A stretch of 41,702 bases of DNA from Pseudomonadota bacterium (GTDB taxonomy: Bacteria > Pseudomonadota > Gammaproteobacteria > Steroidobacterales > Steroidobacteraceae), in the NCBI GenBank assembly GCA_021785405.1, contig JAJYFF010000022.1:1-41702 (forward strand). Direction: 5' to 3'. Of this stretch, positions 16,165 through 24,427 are shown piece by piece; the stretch's first letter is position 1, and each line of letters starts with the position of its first letter. Both the position numbers and the translations under genes were made by a program. The notes under the pieces were generated by a model. That model searched no databases. It was not told the DNA's origin and saw nothing but the letters and a program-made list of their open reading frames with translations.

Positions 16165-17226
16165 GTGCCGCACTCTTCGCCCCGCCGACCTGCCGATCGC
16201 GCCGCGTTCGCGCGCGCGCGCGCGTGGGAGCGGCTCGACGACGAGCAGTTGCTGAGTCTGCGGTTCTGCGATCTCGGCTTGTCGATCGCCGGCACCGCGC
16301 TCGAGGAGGCGATCGAGCGGCTCTACGCCGAACTCGCACAGCGCCACATCCGTCTGCGGCCGCACTGCTGGCTCGCCGAGGAGTGGTTCTCGCCGGACGG
16401 CGTGCCGGGCATCGCGATCCCGTTCTACCTGGCGCACCCGCGGCTCGCGCGTCTGGAGCGGCGTTTCATCGGCGAAGTCGAGGGCGGGAACCGGACCTGG
16501 CTGATGCGCATCCTGCGCCACGAGGCCGGCCACGCGATCGACAGCGCCTATCGTCTGCGACGGCGCCGCCGCTGGCGCGAGGTGTTCGGACCGGCCTCGT
16601 TGCCGTATCCGCACAGCTACCGGCCGCGACCCGGGAGCCGCCGCTACGTGCAGCATCTCGGCGAATGGTACGCGCAGGCGCATCCGACCGAGGACTTCGC
16701 CGAGACCTTCGCGGTGTGGCTGCAGCCGCGGTCCGGCTGGCGCACCGACTATGCGGGCTGGCCGGCGCTGCGCAAGCTGGAGTTCATCGACGGGCTGATC
16801 GCCGAGATCGGCGCCAGCGCGCCGGCGGTCGTCGATCGACGCCACGTAGAGGACCTCGCCGAGAACCCGCGCACGCTGCGTGCGCACTACGCACACCGGC
16901 ACGCGAGCCTGAGACTCCCGCGGCGTTCGGCCGCGGACGAACTGCTCCTGCGGATGTTCACCCCCGCGCCCGCTCGGCCCACCGCGCCGAAGGCGGCTCA
17001 CGCGATCCGGGCCCTCGCGAATCCGCTGCGCCGTCAGCTCGTCCATTCGGGCGCGTACAGCGACTATCTGGTCCGTCAGATCCTGCGTCTCGTGATCGCG
17101 CGCTGCGAGACGCGCGATCTGCGTGTGCGCGGCTCGGTGCGCGAGCTGCGGCCGAAACTGCGGTGGCTGATCGCCCGGCTCGCGGAGTCCTACGAGGAGC
17201 GGCAGCTGCCGCGGGTCGCGCTGTGA
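16165..17226 (+). CDS. Putative zinc metallopeptidase (HExxH), partner of an ATP-grasp ligase
   Basis: A 353-aa predicted cytosolic protein with no signal peptide. The zincin motif is H119-E-A-G-H123 (LRHEAGHAIDSAYRL). About 60 residues later HPTEDFAETFAVWL offers a downstream acidic ligand, as in the uncharacterised putative zinc-binding metallopeptidases. The C-terminal 100 residues are basic and helical. The start is GTG, 8 bases after a perfect TATAAT; longer in-frame versions run back through the preceding gene. Its stop overlaps the start of the ATP-grasp gene by 4 bases (GTGA), which makes a shared pathway likely. Substrate unknown. Confidence 0.75.
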   Translation: MPHSSPRRPADRAAFARARAWERLDDEQLLSLRFCDLGLSIAGTALEEAIERLYAELAQRHIRLRPHCWLAEEWFSPDGVPGIAIPFYLAHPRLARLERRFIGEVEGGNRTWLMRILRHEAGHAIDSAYRLRRRRRWREVFGPASLPYPHSYRPRPGSRRYVQHLGEWYAQAHPTEDFAETFAVWLQPRSGWRTDYAGWPALRKLEFIDGLIAEIGASAPAVVDRRHVEDLAENPRTLRAHYAHRHASLRLPRRSAADELLLRMFTPAPARPTAPKAAHAIRALANPLRRQLVHSGAYSDYLVRQILRLVIARCETRDLRVRGSVRELRPKLRWLIARLAESYEERQLPRVAL

Positions 17227-18257
17227 GGCGGTTGCGCGTGCTCGTGCTGGTGCACTCGACGCTGGTTCCGCCGAACTCGCTCGAGGGATCGACGCCGGAG
17301 GAGATCGACGAGTGGCGCACCGAGTTCGACGTGATCTCCCAGCTGCGCGCCGCGGGTCACGACGTGCGGCCGCTCGGGATCAGCGACAGTCTGTCGGAGT
17401 TGCGCGCGGCGATCCTCGAGTGGCAGCCGGACATCGCGTTCAACCTGCTCGAGGAATTCAACGGCATCGTGACCTACGATCAGCACGTCGTCGCGTTCCT
17501 CGAGTTGATGCGCCAGCCCTACACCGGCTGCAACCCGCGCGGGATGCTGCTGTCGCGCGACAAGGTGCTGTCGAAGCAGCTGCTGACCTACCATCGGATA
17601 CCGACGCCGCAGTTCATGGTGTTCCCGCGCGGCCGCCGTCCGCGCGTGCCCCGGCGGTTGCGTTTTCCGCTGTTCGTGAAGTCCTCGACCGAGGATGCCT
17701 CGCTCGGCATCGCGCATGCGTCGGTGGTCGACGACCTGCGGCAGCTCACCGAGCGGATCGAGTTCATCCACGCGCAGACCCATTCCGATGCGCTCGTCGA
17801 GGAGTACGTCGAGGGCCGCGAGCTCTACGTCGGCGTGCTCGGCAACGATCGGCTCACGGTGCTGCCGGTCTGGGAGATGACCTTCGGCACGCTGCCGGTG
17901 AACCTGCCGGCGATCGCGACCCGCAAGATCAAGTGGGACCGCCGCTACCAGCAGAAGTACGGGATCAGCACCACGGCGGCGCAGGACCTGCCGGAGGCGA
18001 CGGTGCAGCGGCTCGCGCAGATGACGAAGCGGATCTTCCGCGCGCTGCACTTGAGCGGCTACGCCCGGATGGACTTCCGGCTGCGCGAGGACGGCGAGCT
18101 GTTCGTGCTCGAGGCGAACGCGAATCCGAATTTGTCGGCGACCGAGGACTTCGCGCAGTCGGCGCTGAGCGCCGGCATCGACTACGCGGAGCTGCTGCGC
18201 CGGATCGTCGCGCTCGGCGCGAACTATCCGGCGGCCTGGCGGACCGACCAGGCCTGA
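17223..18257 (+). CDS. ATP-grasp ligase related to D-alanine-D-alanine ligase
   Basis: A 344-aa protein that should join a carboxylate to an amine through an acylphosphate. The N-terminal region (about 1-110; RLRVLVLVHSTLVPP, NLLEEFNG) precedes the ATP-grasp fold. Visible motifs are FPLFVKSSTEDASLGIA (ATP-binding Lys), VEEYVEGRELYVGVLGN and the metal site FVLEANANPNLS. The latter differs from the EINTxPG of true Ddl enzymes, so the product is probably not D-Ala-D-Ala. Translationally coupled to the upstream metallopeptidase and followed after 10 bases by a HAD phosphatase gene. Confidence 0.82.
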   Translation: MRRLRVLVLVHSTLVPPNSLEGSTPEEIDEWRTEFDVISQLRAAGHDVRPLGISDSLSELRAAILEWQPDIAFNLLEEFNGIVTYDQHVVAFLELMRQPYTGCNPRGMLLSRDKVLSKQLLTYHRIPTPQFMVFPRGRRPRVPRRLRFPLFVKSSTEDASLGIAHASVVDDLRQLTERIEFIHAQTHSDALVEEYVEGRELYVGVLGNDRLTVLPVWEMTFGTLPVNLPAIATRKIKWDRRYQQKYGISTTAAQDLPEATVQRLAQMTKRIFRALHLSGYARMDFRLREDGELFVLEANANPNLSATEDFAQSALSAGIDYAELLRRIVALGANYPAAWRTDQA

Positions 18258-18267
18258 GGGGCTCCGC

Positions 18268-19002
18268 GTGACGGTCGACCGCGAGCAGGGGGCAGGGGCA
18301 CGGGGTACTCCGCACGCGGGGCACGCGGCGGCGCGCCCGGCGTCGGTGATCAGCTTCGATCTCGACGACACGCTGTGGCCGATCGCCCCGGTGATCGAGG
18401 CGGCCGAGTCCGAATTGTGGGATTGGCTGCGCGAGCGCCATCCGCGGGCCGTCGCCGCCCACAGCATCGAATCGATGCGCGCGTTGCGCGCCGCGGTCGC
18501 CGCGCGCTTTCCCGAACGCGGCCACGACATGACGTTCGTGCGGCTGCACTCGCTCGCGCAGATGCTGGTCGCGGCCGGTTACGAGGCGTCGGCGGCCGAG
18601 CGCGCGTTCGAGGTGTTCTACGCGGCGCGCAACCGGGTGAGCTGCTACGCGGACGTGCGACCCGCGCTCGCGCGGCTCCGCCAGCGCCGGCCGCTGTACG
18701 CGCTCAGCAACGGCAACGCGGATCTGGAACGTTGCGGGATCGCGGCCTTCTTCGCCGGCCACGTGCACGCGCAGGCGGTCGGCGCGGCGAAACCCGATCC
18801 GCGCATGTTCGCCGCGCTCGCCGCGCGCGCCGGGGTCGCGCCCGCCGACATCCTGCACGTCGGCGACGATCCGTTCGCGGACGTCGACGGCGCGCGCCGC
18901 GCCGGGGTGCAAGCGGTGTGGATCAATCGGGACGGCCGGTCGTGGCCCGCGGAACTCGAGCCACCGGCACGGACGATCACGAGCCTCGAGGAGATCGGCT
19001 GA
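18268..19002 (+). CDS. HAD-IA phosphatase, YigB-like
   Basis: A 244-aa HAD hydrolase. Motif I is FDLDDTLWP (about residue 29), motif II is LSNGN, motif III is the Lys in GAAKPDPRMF, and motif IV is HVGDDPFADVDGARRAG. The closest familiar member is E. coli YigB, which dephosphorylates FMN and a riboflavin precursor; the true substrate may be any small phosphate ester. The first 25 residues are low-complexity and the exact start (GTG used here) is uncertain. It lies 10 bases after the ATP-grasp gene and is probably the last gene of that run. Confidence 0.85.
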   Translation: MTVDREQGAGARGTPHAGHAAARPASVISFDLDDTLWPIAPVIEAAESELWDWLRERHPRAVAAHSIESMRALRAAVAARFPERGHDMTFVRLHSLAQMLVAAGYEASAAERAFEVFYAARNRVSCYADVRPALARLRQRRPLYALSNGNADLERCGIAAFFAGHVHAQAVGAAKPDPRMFAALAARAGVAPADILHVGDDPFADVDGARRAGVQAVWINRDGRSWPAELEPPARTITSLEEIG

Positions 19003-19019
19003 GCCGCCGCGCGTCGGTG

Positions 19020-19412
19020 CTAGCCCTTGTCCTTGGTCGCGGCGACGCGCCGTCGCAGCGAGATCCACTCCGACAGCTTGCGCAGGTCCTTCTTCGGCTT
19101 CGGCGCCCGAGTCTTGCCCAGGTGGCCGCTGTCGTAGGGATCGTAGCCACGCGTGACGCCGCGGGGATTCGGCCGGGCGCCGGGCCCCGGCGGCGGGGTC
19201 TCGTCGAGGATCGCGAGTGCGGGATGCTCCAGACGGCGCAACTGATCGGTCGACACGTCGCGCCCGAACGCCCCGGTCGAGATCGCCCACTCCCAGACCG
19301 CGTTGCCGCGGTCGTCGAAACGGACGCGGCCGCTCGGGTCGTCGGGCGAACGAGAGGCTTTCGGACGTCCCGGTCCCGCGCCCTTCGGCGGCGTGTTCGA
19401 GCCCTTGGTCAT
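19020..19412 (-). CDS. Small conserved-looking protein of unknown function
   Basis: A 130-aa protein without signal peptide or membrane segment. The N-terminus is basic and proline-rich, the middle reads FDDRGNAVWEWAISTGAFGR, and the C-terminal part has GYDPYDSGHLGK followed by a Lys/Arg-rich end. I recognise the general type from proteobacterial genomes but know no function. A weak -10-like TAACTT lies 7 bases before its ATG (minus strand 19425-19420). Convergent with the HAD phosphatase gene, 17 bases apart. Confidence 0.7.
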   Translation of the reverse strand: MTKGSNTPPKGAGPGRPKASRSPDDPSGRVRFDDRGNAVWEWAISTGAFGRDVSTDQLRRLEHPALAILDETPPPGPGARPNPRGVTRGYDPYDSGHLGKTRAPKPKKDLRKLSEWISLRRRVAATKDKG

Positions 19413-19478
19413 GGTGCGGAAGTTAGCAATCCGCGGCGCGAATATGTCAAGCGTGCGATCGAGGATTCCTGCCGCGCG

Positions 19479-20012
19479 TCACAACCGGCGTCGATGGCGC
19501 GCGCGCAGCAGCGCGAGCGCGGTCTTGCCGTCGTCGATCTCGCCGTTCACGACCCGATCGATCGCCTCGTCGAGATCGATCCAGCGCAACTCGAGTTCTT
19601 CGTCGGCCTCCGGTGCCGCGGTGCCGAGCTCGAGGTCCTCCGCGAGGTACAGGTGGATGACTTCGGTGAGGATCGCCGGCGCGGGAACGTACCGCCCGAG
19701 CGGCGTCCAGCGCGCCGCGGTGATCCCGGTTTCCTCGCGCAGCTCGCGGACCGCGCACGCGTCCGGCGCCTCGTTCCGATCGAGCTTGCCCGCGGGGATC
19801 TCCCACAGGAAATCGTCGACCCCCAGGCGGTATTGCCGGACCAGGCACACGCGGCCGGCGGCGTCGACCGGCACGATCGCGGCGGCGCCGGGGTGGCGAA
19901 CCAGATCGTGCTCGTAGATCTGGCCATTCGCCGCCTGCAAGCGGGCAGCCATCACCTGGATCACGCGGCCGCGATGCCGCTCCAGGGTCTCGATCGGGGT
20001 CGGTTTGCGCAT
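19479..20012 (-). CDS. Nudix hydrolase, ADP-ribose pyrophosphatase type
   Basis: A 177-aa cytosolic enzyme expected to cleave ADP-ribose (or a related nucleoside diphosphate) to AMP and ribose 5-phosphate. The Nudix box GX5EX7REUXEEXGU is complete (GKLDRNEAP, then DACAVRELREETGI). The preceding LWEIPAG and following AILTEVIHLYLA fit the NudF group. The start MRKPTPIETL has a GAGGAA ribosome site upstream; the reading frame extends further but into the promoter. Divergent from the helicase gene. Confidence 0.92.
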   Translation of the reverse strand: MRKPTPIETLERHRGRVIQVMAARLQAANGQIYEHDLVRHPGAAAIVPVDAAGRVCLVRQYRLGVDDFLWEIPAGKLDRNEAPDACAVRELREETGITAARWTPLGRYVPAPAILTEVIHLYLAEDLELGTAAPEADEELELRWIDLDEAIDRVVNGEIDDGKTALALLRARHRRRL

Positions 20013-20054
20013 CCTCGTTCCTCGGGCGGATCTGGATATCCGTACAGGTGCTCC

Positions 20055-20062
20055 AGTATAGT
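20055..20062. promoter_or_regulatory. Overlapping divergent -10 elements, nudix/helicase
   Basis: AGTATAGT contains TATAGT on the plus strand (20057-20062), 6 bases before the helicase ATG, and TATACT on the minus strand (20060-20055), which would give the Nudix gene a leader of about 35 bases with its own ribosome site. The sequence is near-symmetric, as known for bidirectional bacterial promoters. Confidence 0.5.
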
Positions 20063-20068
20063 CGTCCG

Positions 20069-22159
20069 ATGACCTCGTCGACACCGGGCGCGTTCGAGCG
20101 ATTGAATCCGGCGCAACGCCAGGCGGCGACCTACGGGGCTCGCGGGCCCGCGGGAGGGTTCCGCGCGGGACCCTTGCTGATCGTCGCCGGCGCCGGCACC
20201 GGCAAGACCGCGACGCTCGCGCATCGCGTCGCGCATCTGGTGACCCAGGGCGTGGATCCGGCGCGCATCCTGATGCTGACGTTCACGCGCCGCGCCGCGC
20301 AGGAGATGGTCCGGCGCACCGAGGCGATACTCGCCGAGACCGCCGCGCGCGCGCAGGGCGCCGCCGCGGCGCGCGCGCTCGCGGCGCGGCTCGGCTGGGC
20401 GGGCACGTTCCACTCGATCGGCAACCGGATCCTGCGGCTGTATGCGAGCTCGCTCGGTCTCGATCCGGCGTTCAGCGTGCTCGATCGCTCCGACGCCGCG
20501 GACCTGATCGACGTGCTGCGCGACGAACTCGGCTTGTCGCGCCAGGACCGGCGCTTTCCGCGCAAGGACACCTGCCTCGCGATCTACAGCTATCGCGTGA
20601 ACACCGGCGGGACGCTCGCGCGCGCGATCGCGGACCTGCATCCCTGGGCCGCCGATCGGGAAGAGGACCTGCGCGGCTTGTTCCGCGCCTACGTGCTGCG
20701 CAAGCAACGCCACCACCTGCTCGACTTCGACGATTTACTGCTCTGCTGGCACGCGATGATGCAGAGTGAGGCGCTCGCGCGGGACCTCGGGCAGCGTTTC
20801 GATCACGTGCTGGTCGACGAATTCCAGGACACGAGCCGGCTGCAGGGCGAGATCCTGCAGGCGTTGAAGCCGGACGGCGCCGGCGTCACGGTCGTCGGCG
20901 ACGACGCCCAGGCGATCTATTCGTTCCGCGCCGCGTCGGTCGACAACATCCTCGGCTTTCCCGAGCGCTACCAGCCGCGAGCCGAGGTGATCCTGCTCAC
21001 CGACAACTACCGCTCGACCCAGCCGATCCTCGACGCGGCCAACGCGCTGATCGCGCAAAGCGAACGCCAGCACCGCAAGGCGCTCGGCGGCGGCCGGCGC
21101 TCCTCGCAGCAGCCGTGGTACGTCGTGCTGGACGACGCGGTCGCGCAGGCGGTCTACGTCGCCGACCGGATCCTCGCCGCGCGCGAGAGCGGCGTCGCCC
21201 TGCGGCGCAACGCGGTGCTCTTTCGCAGCTCGCACCACAGCGACGTCCTCGAGGTCGAACTGGCGCGGCGCGGGATCCCGTTCGTGAAATACGGCGGGCT
21301 CCGATTCCTCGAGGCCGCCCACGTGAAGGACCTGTTGTCGGTGCTGCGCTGGGCGGAGAATCCGCGTAACGCCGTGTCCGGTTTCCGGGTGCTGAAGCTG
21401 CTACCGGGAATCGGCCCGGCGATCGCGCAGCGTGCGCTCGCGCATCTCGAGGCTTGCGGCCACGCGGTCGGCGCGCTCGCCGCGTTCGCGGCGCCGCCGA
21501 CCGCGCGCACCGACTTCGCCGCGTTTTGCGCCGTGCTGGGTGCGCTCGCCGATCCGCAGACGCCGTGGCCGGGCCAGGTCGAACTGGCGCGCCGGTGGTA
21601 CGAGCCGCAGCTCGAGCGGCTCTACGAGGCGTCGCGCGCCCGCCTCGGCGATCTCGAACAGCTGGAGCAGCTCTCGACGCGTTACGCGACGCGCGAGCGC
21701 TTCTTGAGCGAACTCGCGCTCGATCCGCCCGCGGCGACCGGCGACTGGTCGCGGCACGCGTCGAAGGACGAGGATTACGTCGTGCTGTCGACGATCCACT
21801 CGGCGAAGGGGCAGGAGTGGGATCACGTCTATGTGTTGAACGTCGCCGACGGCAACTTTCCGTCGGAATTCGCCGCGGACAAGCCCGCGGCGATCGACGA
21901 GGAACGGCGACTCCTCTACGTCGCGATCACGCGCGCGCGCAACGAACTGCATCTGTGCGCGCCCTTGCGCTACGCGATCACCCAGCAGCCGCGAACCGGC
22001 GATGCGCACGTCTACGGCGCGAAGAGCCGCTTTCTGACCGACGCGGTGCTCGCGTGCTTCGAGCGGATCACGCCGCCCGCACCGCCGCTCGCCGAGGTGT
22101 CGGCACCGGGCGACGCGCCGATGGTCGATGTCGCTGCGCGCTTGAGCGCACTCTGGTGA
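20069..22159 (+). CDS. UvrD/Rep-type superfamily 1 DNA helicase
   Basis: A 696-aa 3'-5' helicase. Q-motif region LNPAQRQAATYG, Walker A AGAGTGKT at residues 40-47, motif Ia MLTFTRRAAQEM, motif II VLVDEFQDTS, motif III VGDDAQAIYSFRAA, motif IV YRSTQPILDAANALI, motif V STIHSAKGQEWDHVYVL and motif VI LYVAITRARNEL are all visible, so it should be active. It is close in size to Rep/PcrA but differs in the C-terminal tail, so it is not named. The start ATG is 6 bases after TATAGT and lacks a ribosome site. Role likely in replication restart or repair. Confidence 0.93.
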   Translation: MTSSTPGAFERLNPAQRQAATYGARGPAGGFRAGPLLIVAGAGTGKTATLAHRVAHLVTQGVDPARILMLTFTRRAAQEMVRRTEAILAETAARAQGAAAARALAARLGWAGTFHSIGNRILRLYASSLGLDPAFSVLDRSDAADLIDVLRDELGLSRQDRRFPRKDTCLAIYSYRVNTGGTLARAIADLHPWAADREEDLRGLFRAYVLRKQRHHLLDFDDLLLCWHAMMQSEALARDLGQRFDHVLVDEFQDTSRLQGEILQALKPDGAGVTVVGDDAQAIYSFRAASVDNILGFPERYQPRAEVILLTDNYRSTQPILDAANALIAQSERQHRKALGGGRRSSQQPWYVVLDDAVAQAVYVADRILAARESGVALRRNAVLFRSSHHSDVLEVELARRGIPFVKYGGLRFLEAAHVKDLLSVLRWAENPRNAVSGFRVLKLLPGIGPAIAQRALAHLEACGHAVGALAAFAAPPTARTDFAAFCAVLGALADPQTPWPGQVELARRWYEPQLERLYEASRARLGDLEQLEQLSTRYATRERFLSELALDPPAATGDWSRHASKDEDYVVLSTIHSAKGQEWDHVYVLNVADGNFPSEFAADKPAAIDEERRLLYVAITRARNELHLCAPLRYAITQQPRTGDAHVYGAKSRFLTDAVLACFERITPPAPPLAEVSAPGDAPMVDVAARLSALW

Positions 22160-22230
22160 CGGCCATCGACGCGTCCGCGATGCGCCGTTCCATCCCCGCG
22201 TACGCTCGAACGGGACTCATCCCTTCCCGC

Positions 22231-22275
22231 CGAGTCCCCGCTCCCGCGGCCCGTCACCGGGCCGCGGGAGACTCG
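22231..22275. terminator. Strong GC hairpin between convergent helicase and RRM genes
   Basis: An uninterrupted 13-bp stem (CTCCCGCGGCCCG and its complement) closes a TCAC loop at 22241-22270. Outside it CGAGTC (22231-22236) pairs with GACTCG (22270-22275), leaving a CCCG bulge. It lies in the 117-base gap between two convergent stops and could block transcription from both sides. No T-tract is present. Confidence 0.55.
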
Positions 22276-22276
22276 A

Positions 22277-22582
22277 TCACCAGCGGCGCGGTCCGCCGCC
22301 GCCGCCACCGCCTCCGCCGCCCATCGGCTTCGGACGCGGCGCGCGTTCCTGCGCTTCGTTGACTCGTAGCGGTCGACCCCCCATTTGAAAGCCGTTGGTC
22401 TGTTGAATTGCGTTCTGCGCGTCGCCCGCGGACATGTCGACGAACGCGAATCCCCGGGGACGCCCCGTCTCGCGGTCGTTGATCATCTTCACCGATTCGA
22501 CTTTGCCGTAGCGCTCGAACAGGCTACGAACCTCGTCTTCAGTCGCCGAGAACGGCAGGTTGCCAACGTAGATCGTCGTCAT
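22277..22582 (-). CDS. RRM RNA-binding protein with glycine-rich tail
   Basis: A 101-aa protein with one RNA recognition motif (about residues 2-80): RNP2 IYVGNL and RNP1 RGFAFVDM are intact. It is followed by a short RPKPM linker and a run of glycines ending in PRRW. Such proteins (Rbp/cold-inducible type) bind single-stranded RNA and are often induced by cold. The upstream region 22583-22849 contains no other gene; it holds an inverted repeat and -10-like sequences, so a long 5' leader is possible. Confidence 0.93.
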   Translation of the reverse strand: MTTIYVGNLPFSATEDEVRSLFERYGKVESVKMINDRETGRPRGFAFVDMSAGDAQNAIQQTNGFQMGGRPLRVNEAQERAPRPKPMGGGGGGGGGGPRRW

Positions 22583-22725
22583 TCAACTGGTCTCTCTAGC
22601 AGTGGGCGCCTGGTGTTCGGTCTCGATTCTCATCGTCGAGTCCGCTCCCGCGCCGCTCCAACACGCAACCCGTCGCCGCGCAGCGCGGCTCCGGGCTGAC
22701 CCTTCGGCCGTACACTATCCAATCG

Positions 22726-22753
22726 AGCGGGCAACCCTTCCAGAACGCCCGCT
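22726..22753. repeat. Inverted repeat upstream of the RRM gene
   Basis: AGCGGGC (22726-22732) and GCCCGCT (22747-22753) flank a 14-base spacer. The hairpin lies between the end of the sulfurtransferase gene and the RRM gene, both read on the minus strand. It could end the sulfurtransferase transcript or belong to the RRM leader. No T-tract follows. Confidence 0.4.
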
Positions 22754-22849
22754 AAATGATCTAGAGAACGAACCTCCGCCGGATGCTACGCCAGGGTTTC
22801 CATGTTGGCAAACCAGGGGTTTTTGAGCCTCGCGCGTCGTTTCGCGCGC

Positions 22850-23707
22850 TCAGCGCTCGTCGCCGGTCGCGACGGATCGGGCGGGATTCGCGACCCATTC
22901 GCTGTAGGAACCAGGGTAGAGTTTCGCACCGTGCAAGCCGGCGATCTCGAGCGCGAGGAGGTTGTGGCAGGCGGTGACGCCGGATCCGCACATCGAGATC
23001 ACCGACGTGGGGGCCGCGCCGCGCAGGAAATCGATCCAGCGGCGGCGCAGTTCCGCCGCCTCGAGGAACCGGCCGTCCGGTCCGAGGTTGCGCACGAACG
23101 GATGATTGCGCGCGCCGGGGACGTGGCCGGGGACGCGGTCGAGCGGTTCCGTCGCGCCGGTGAAACGCTCCGCGGCGCGCGCATCGACCAGCACGCAGCG
23201 CGGATCCGCGAGCGCCTGCTCGACCTCGGCGGTCGTCAACTGGGCGGTCGCGTCGGGTCGCGCGTGCAAGCTCGCAGGGCGCGGCGGCGCCGGCTCGCCG
23301 GTCTCGACCGCGCCCCCGGCCGCGATCCAAGCGGCATAGCCGCCGTCCAGCACCGCGACCCGTTCGTGGCCGATCCAGCGCAGCATCCACCACAGGCGCG
23401 CGGCATACGCGCCGCTCGCATCGTCGTAGGCGACGACCACCGAGTCGTCGCCGACGCCGAGGCCCGCGAGCCAGGTCGCGAAGCGCGCCGGATCGGGCAG
23501 CGGATGCCGACCGCTGCCCGCGGTCACCGGTGCGGACAAGTGCTCGTCCAGGCTCGCGTAGCGTGCGCCGGGGACATGACCCGAGCGGTACGCGTCGCGT
23601 CCCGCGGCCGGACGCAGCAAGTCGAAGCGGCAATCGATCGGCACCGTGCGGCCGTCGCCGAGGCGCCGCGCGAGCGCGGCTGGATCGATCAACGAGCGGA
23701 ATTCCAT
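22850..23707 (-). CDS. sseA: Thiosulfate/3-mercaptopyruvate sulfurtransferase (tandem rhodanese)
   Basis: A 285-aa two-rhodanese-domain enzyme that moves sulfane sulfur to an acceptor such as cyanide, thioredoxin or thiols. The N-terminal domain (about 1-140) is non-catalytic (RSGHVPGARYASLDEHLS). The C-terminal domain has the active-site loop CGSGVTAC at 240-247; the CGSG(V/I)T form is typical of 3-mercaptopyruvate sulfurtransferases. Start ATG gives the family N-terminus. A weak -10-like TAAGCT lies 6 bases before it on the minus strand (23719-23714). Divergent from the glutathione transferase gene. Confidence 0.93.
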   Translation of the reverse strand: MEFRSLIDPAALARRLGDGRTVPIDCRFDLLRPAAGRDAYRSGHVPGARYASLDEHLSAPVTAGSGRHPLPDPARFATWLAGLGVGDDSVVVAYDDASGAYAARLWWMLRWIGHERVAVLDGGYAAWIAAGGAVETGEPAPPRPASLHARPDATAQLTTAEVEQALADPRCVLVDARAAERFTGATEPLDRVPGHVPGARNHPFVRNLGPDGRFLEAAELRRRWIDFLRGAAPTSVISMCGSGVTACHNLLALEIAGLHGAKLYPGSYSEWVANPARSVATGDER

Positions 23708-23747
23708 CGGCGCAGCTTAGCGCAGGTGGCGGCGCCGCTTCATCCGT

Positions 23748-23753
23748 TACAAT
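23748..23753 (+). promoter_or_regulatory. -10-like TACAAT 8 bases before the glutathione transferase ATG
   Basis: TACAAT is followed by eight GC-rich bases and then the ATG at 23762, with no Shine-Dalgarno sequence. This spacing would place the transcription start at or near the start codon. Confidence 0.45.
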
Positions 23754-23761
23754 CCGCGCGC

Positions 23762-24427
23762 ATGGGACTCACGTTGTATTGGGGGAGCGGCAGCCCATTC
23801 TCGTGGCGCGTGCTGCTCGCGCTCGAGCACAAGCGGTTGCCGTACGAATCGCGCCTGCTGCAGCTCGACAAGCAAGAGCACCAGTCGCCGCAGATGCTGA
23901 AGCTCAATCCGCGCGGCCGGCTGCCGGTGCTCACGGACGGCGATTACGTCGTGTTCGAGTCGCTCGCGGTGCTCTATTACCTCGATGCCCGCTACCCCGA
24001 GCGGCCCGTGTTCGGTGCCGGTCCCGAGGAGGCCGGCGTGATCATGCGGGTGATCTGCGAGTTCCAGGCGTACGCGGAGCCCTCGGCGCAGCGCATCGTC
24101 GACGCGGTGTTCTCGGGGCGGCCCGCCCCCGGCGAGCTCGCGACGACCGACGCGATGCACGCCGTCGCGCGCGAGGCGCGCACGCTCGAAGCGCGGCTCA
24201 GCAAGGAGTGCTGGATCGTCGGCGAGCACTACTCGGCCGCGGACATGGTGATCTTCCCGTGGCTGAAGCTCCTGCTGCGCGCGCTGGGGCGCGCCGAGGC
24301 GGCCGAACTCGGCGCGCGCTTCCTGCCGCTCGAACGGAATTATCCGGCGCTCGCGCGCTGGATCGAGCGCATCGAGGCCTTGCCGAACTACCCGAAGACC
24401 TATCCACCGCACTGGCGCGGCCCCTGA
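23762..24427 (+). CDS. Glutathione S-transferase family protein
   Basis: A 221-aa cytosolic protein with an N-terminal thioredoxin-like domain (about 1-80; LTLYWGSGSPFSWRVLLALE, then NPRGRLPVLTDGDYVVFESL holding the glutathione-binding Pro and Glu-Ser) and a C-terminal helical domain (about 90-210; YSAADMVIFPWLKLL). The catalytic residue is likely Ser in SPFSWR. Substrate unknown. Its stop codon lies inside the first unit of a 20-base tandem repeat. Confidence 0.92.
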   Translation: MGLTLYWGSGSPFSWRVLLALEHKRLPYESRLLQLDKQEHQSPQMLKLNPRGRLPVLTDGDYVVFESLAVLYYLDARYPERPVFGAGPEEAGVIMRVICEFQAYAEPSAQRIVDAVFSGRPAPGELATTDAMHAVAREARTLEARLSKECWIVGEHYSAADMVIFPWLKLLLRALGRAEAAELGARFLPLERNYPALARWIERIEALPNYPKTYPPHWRGP

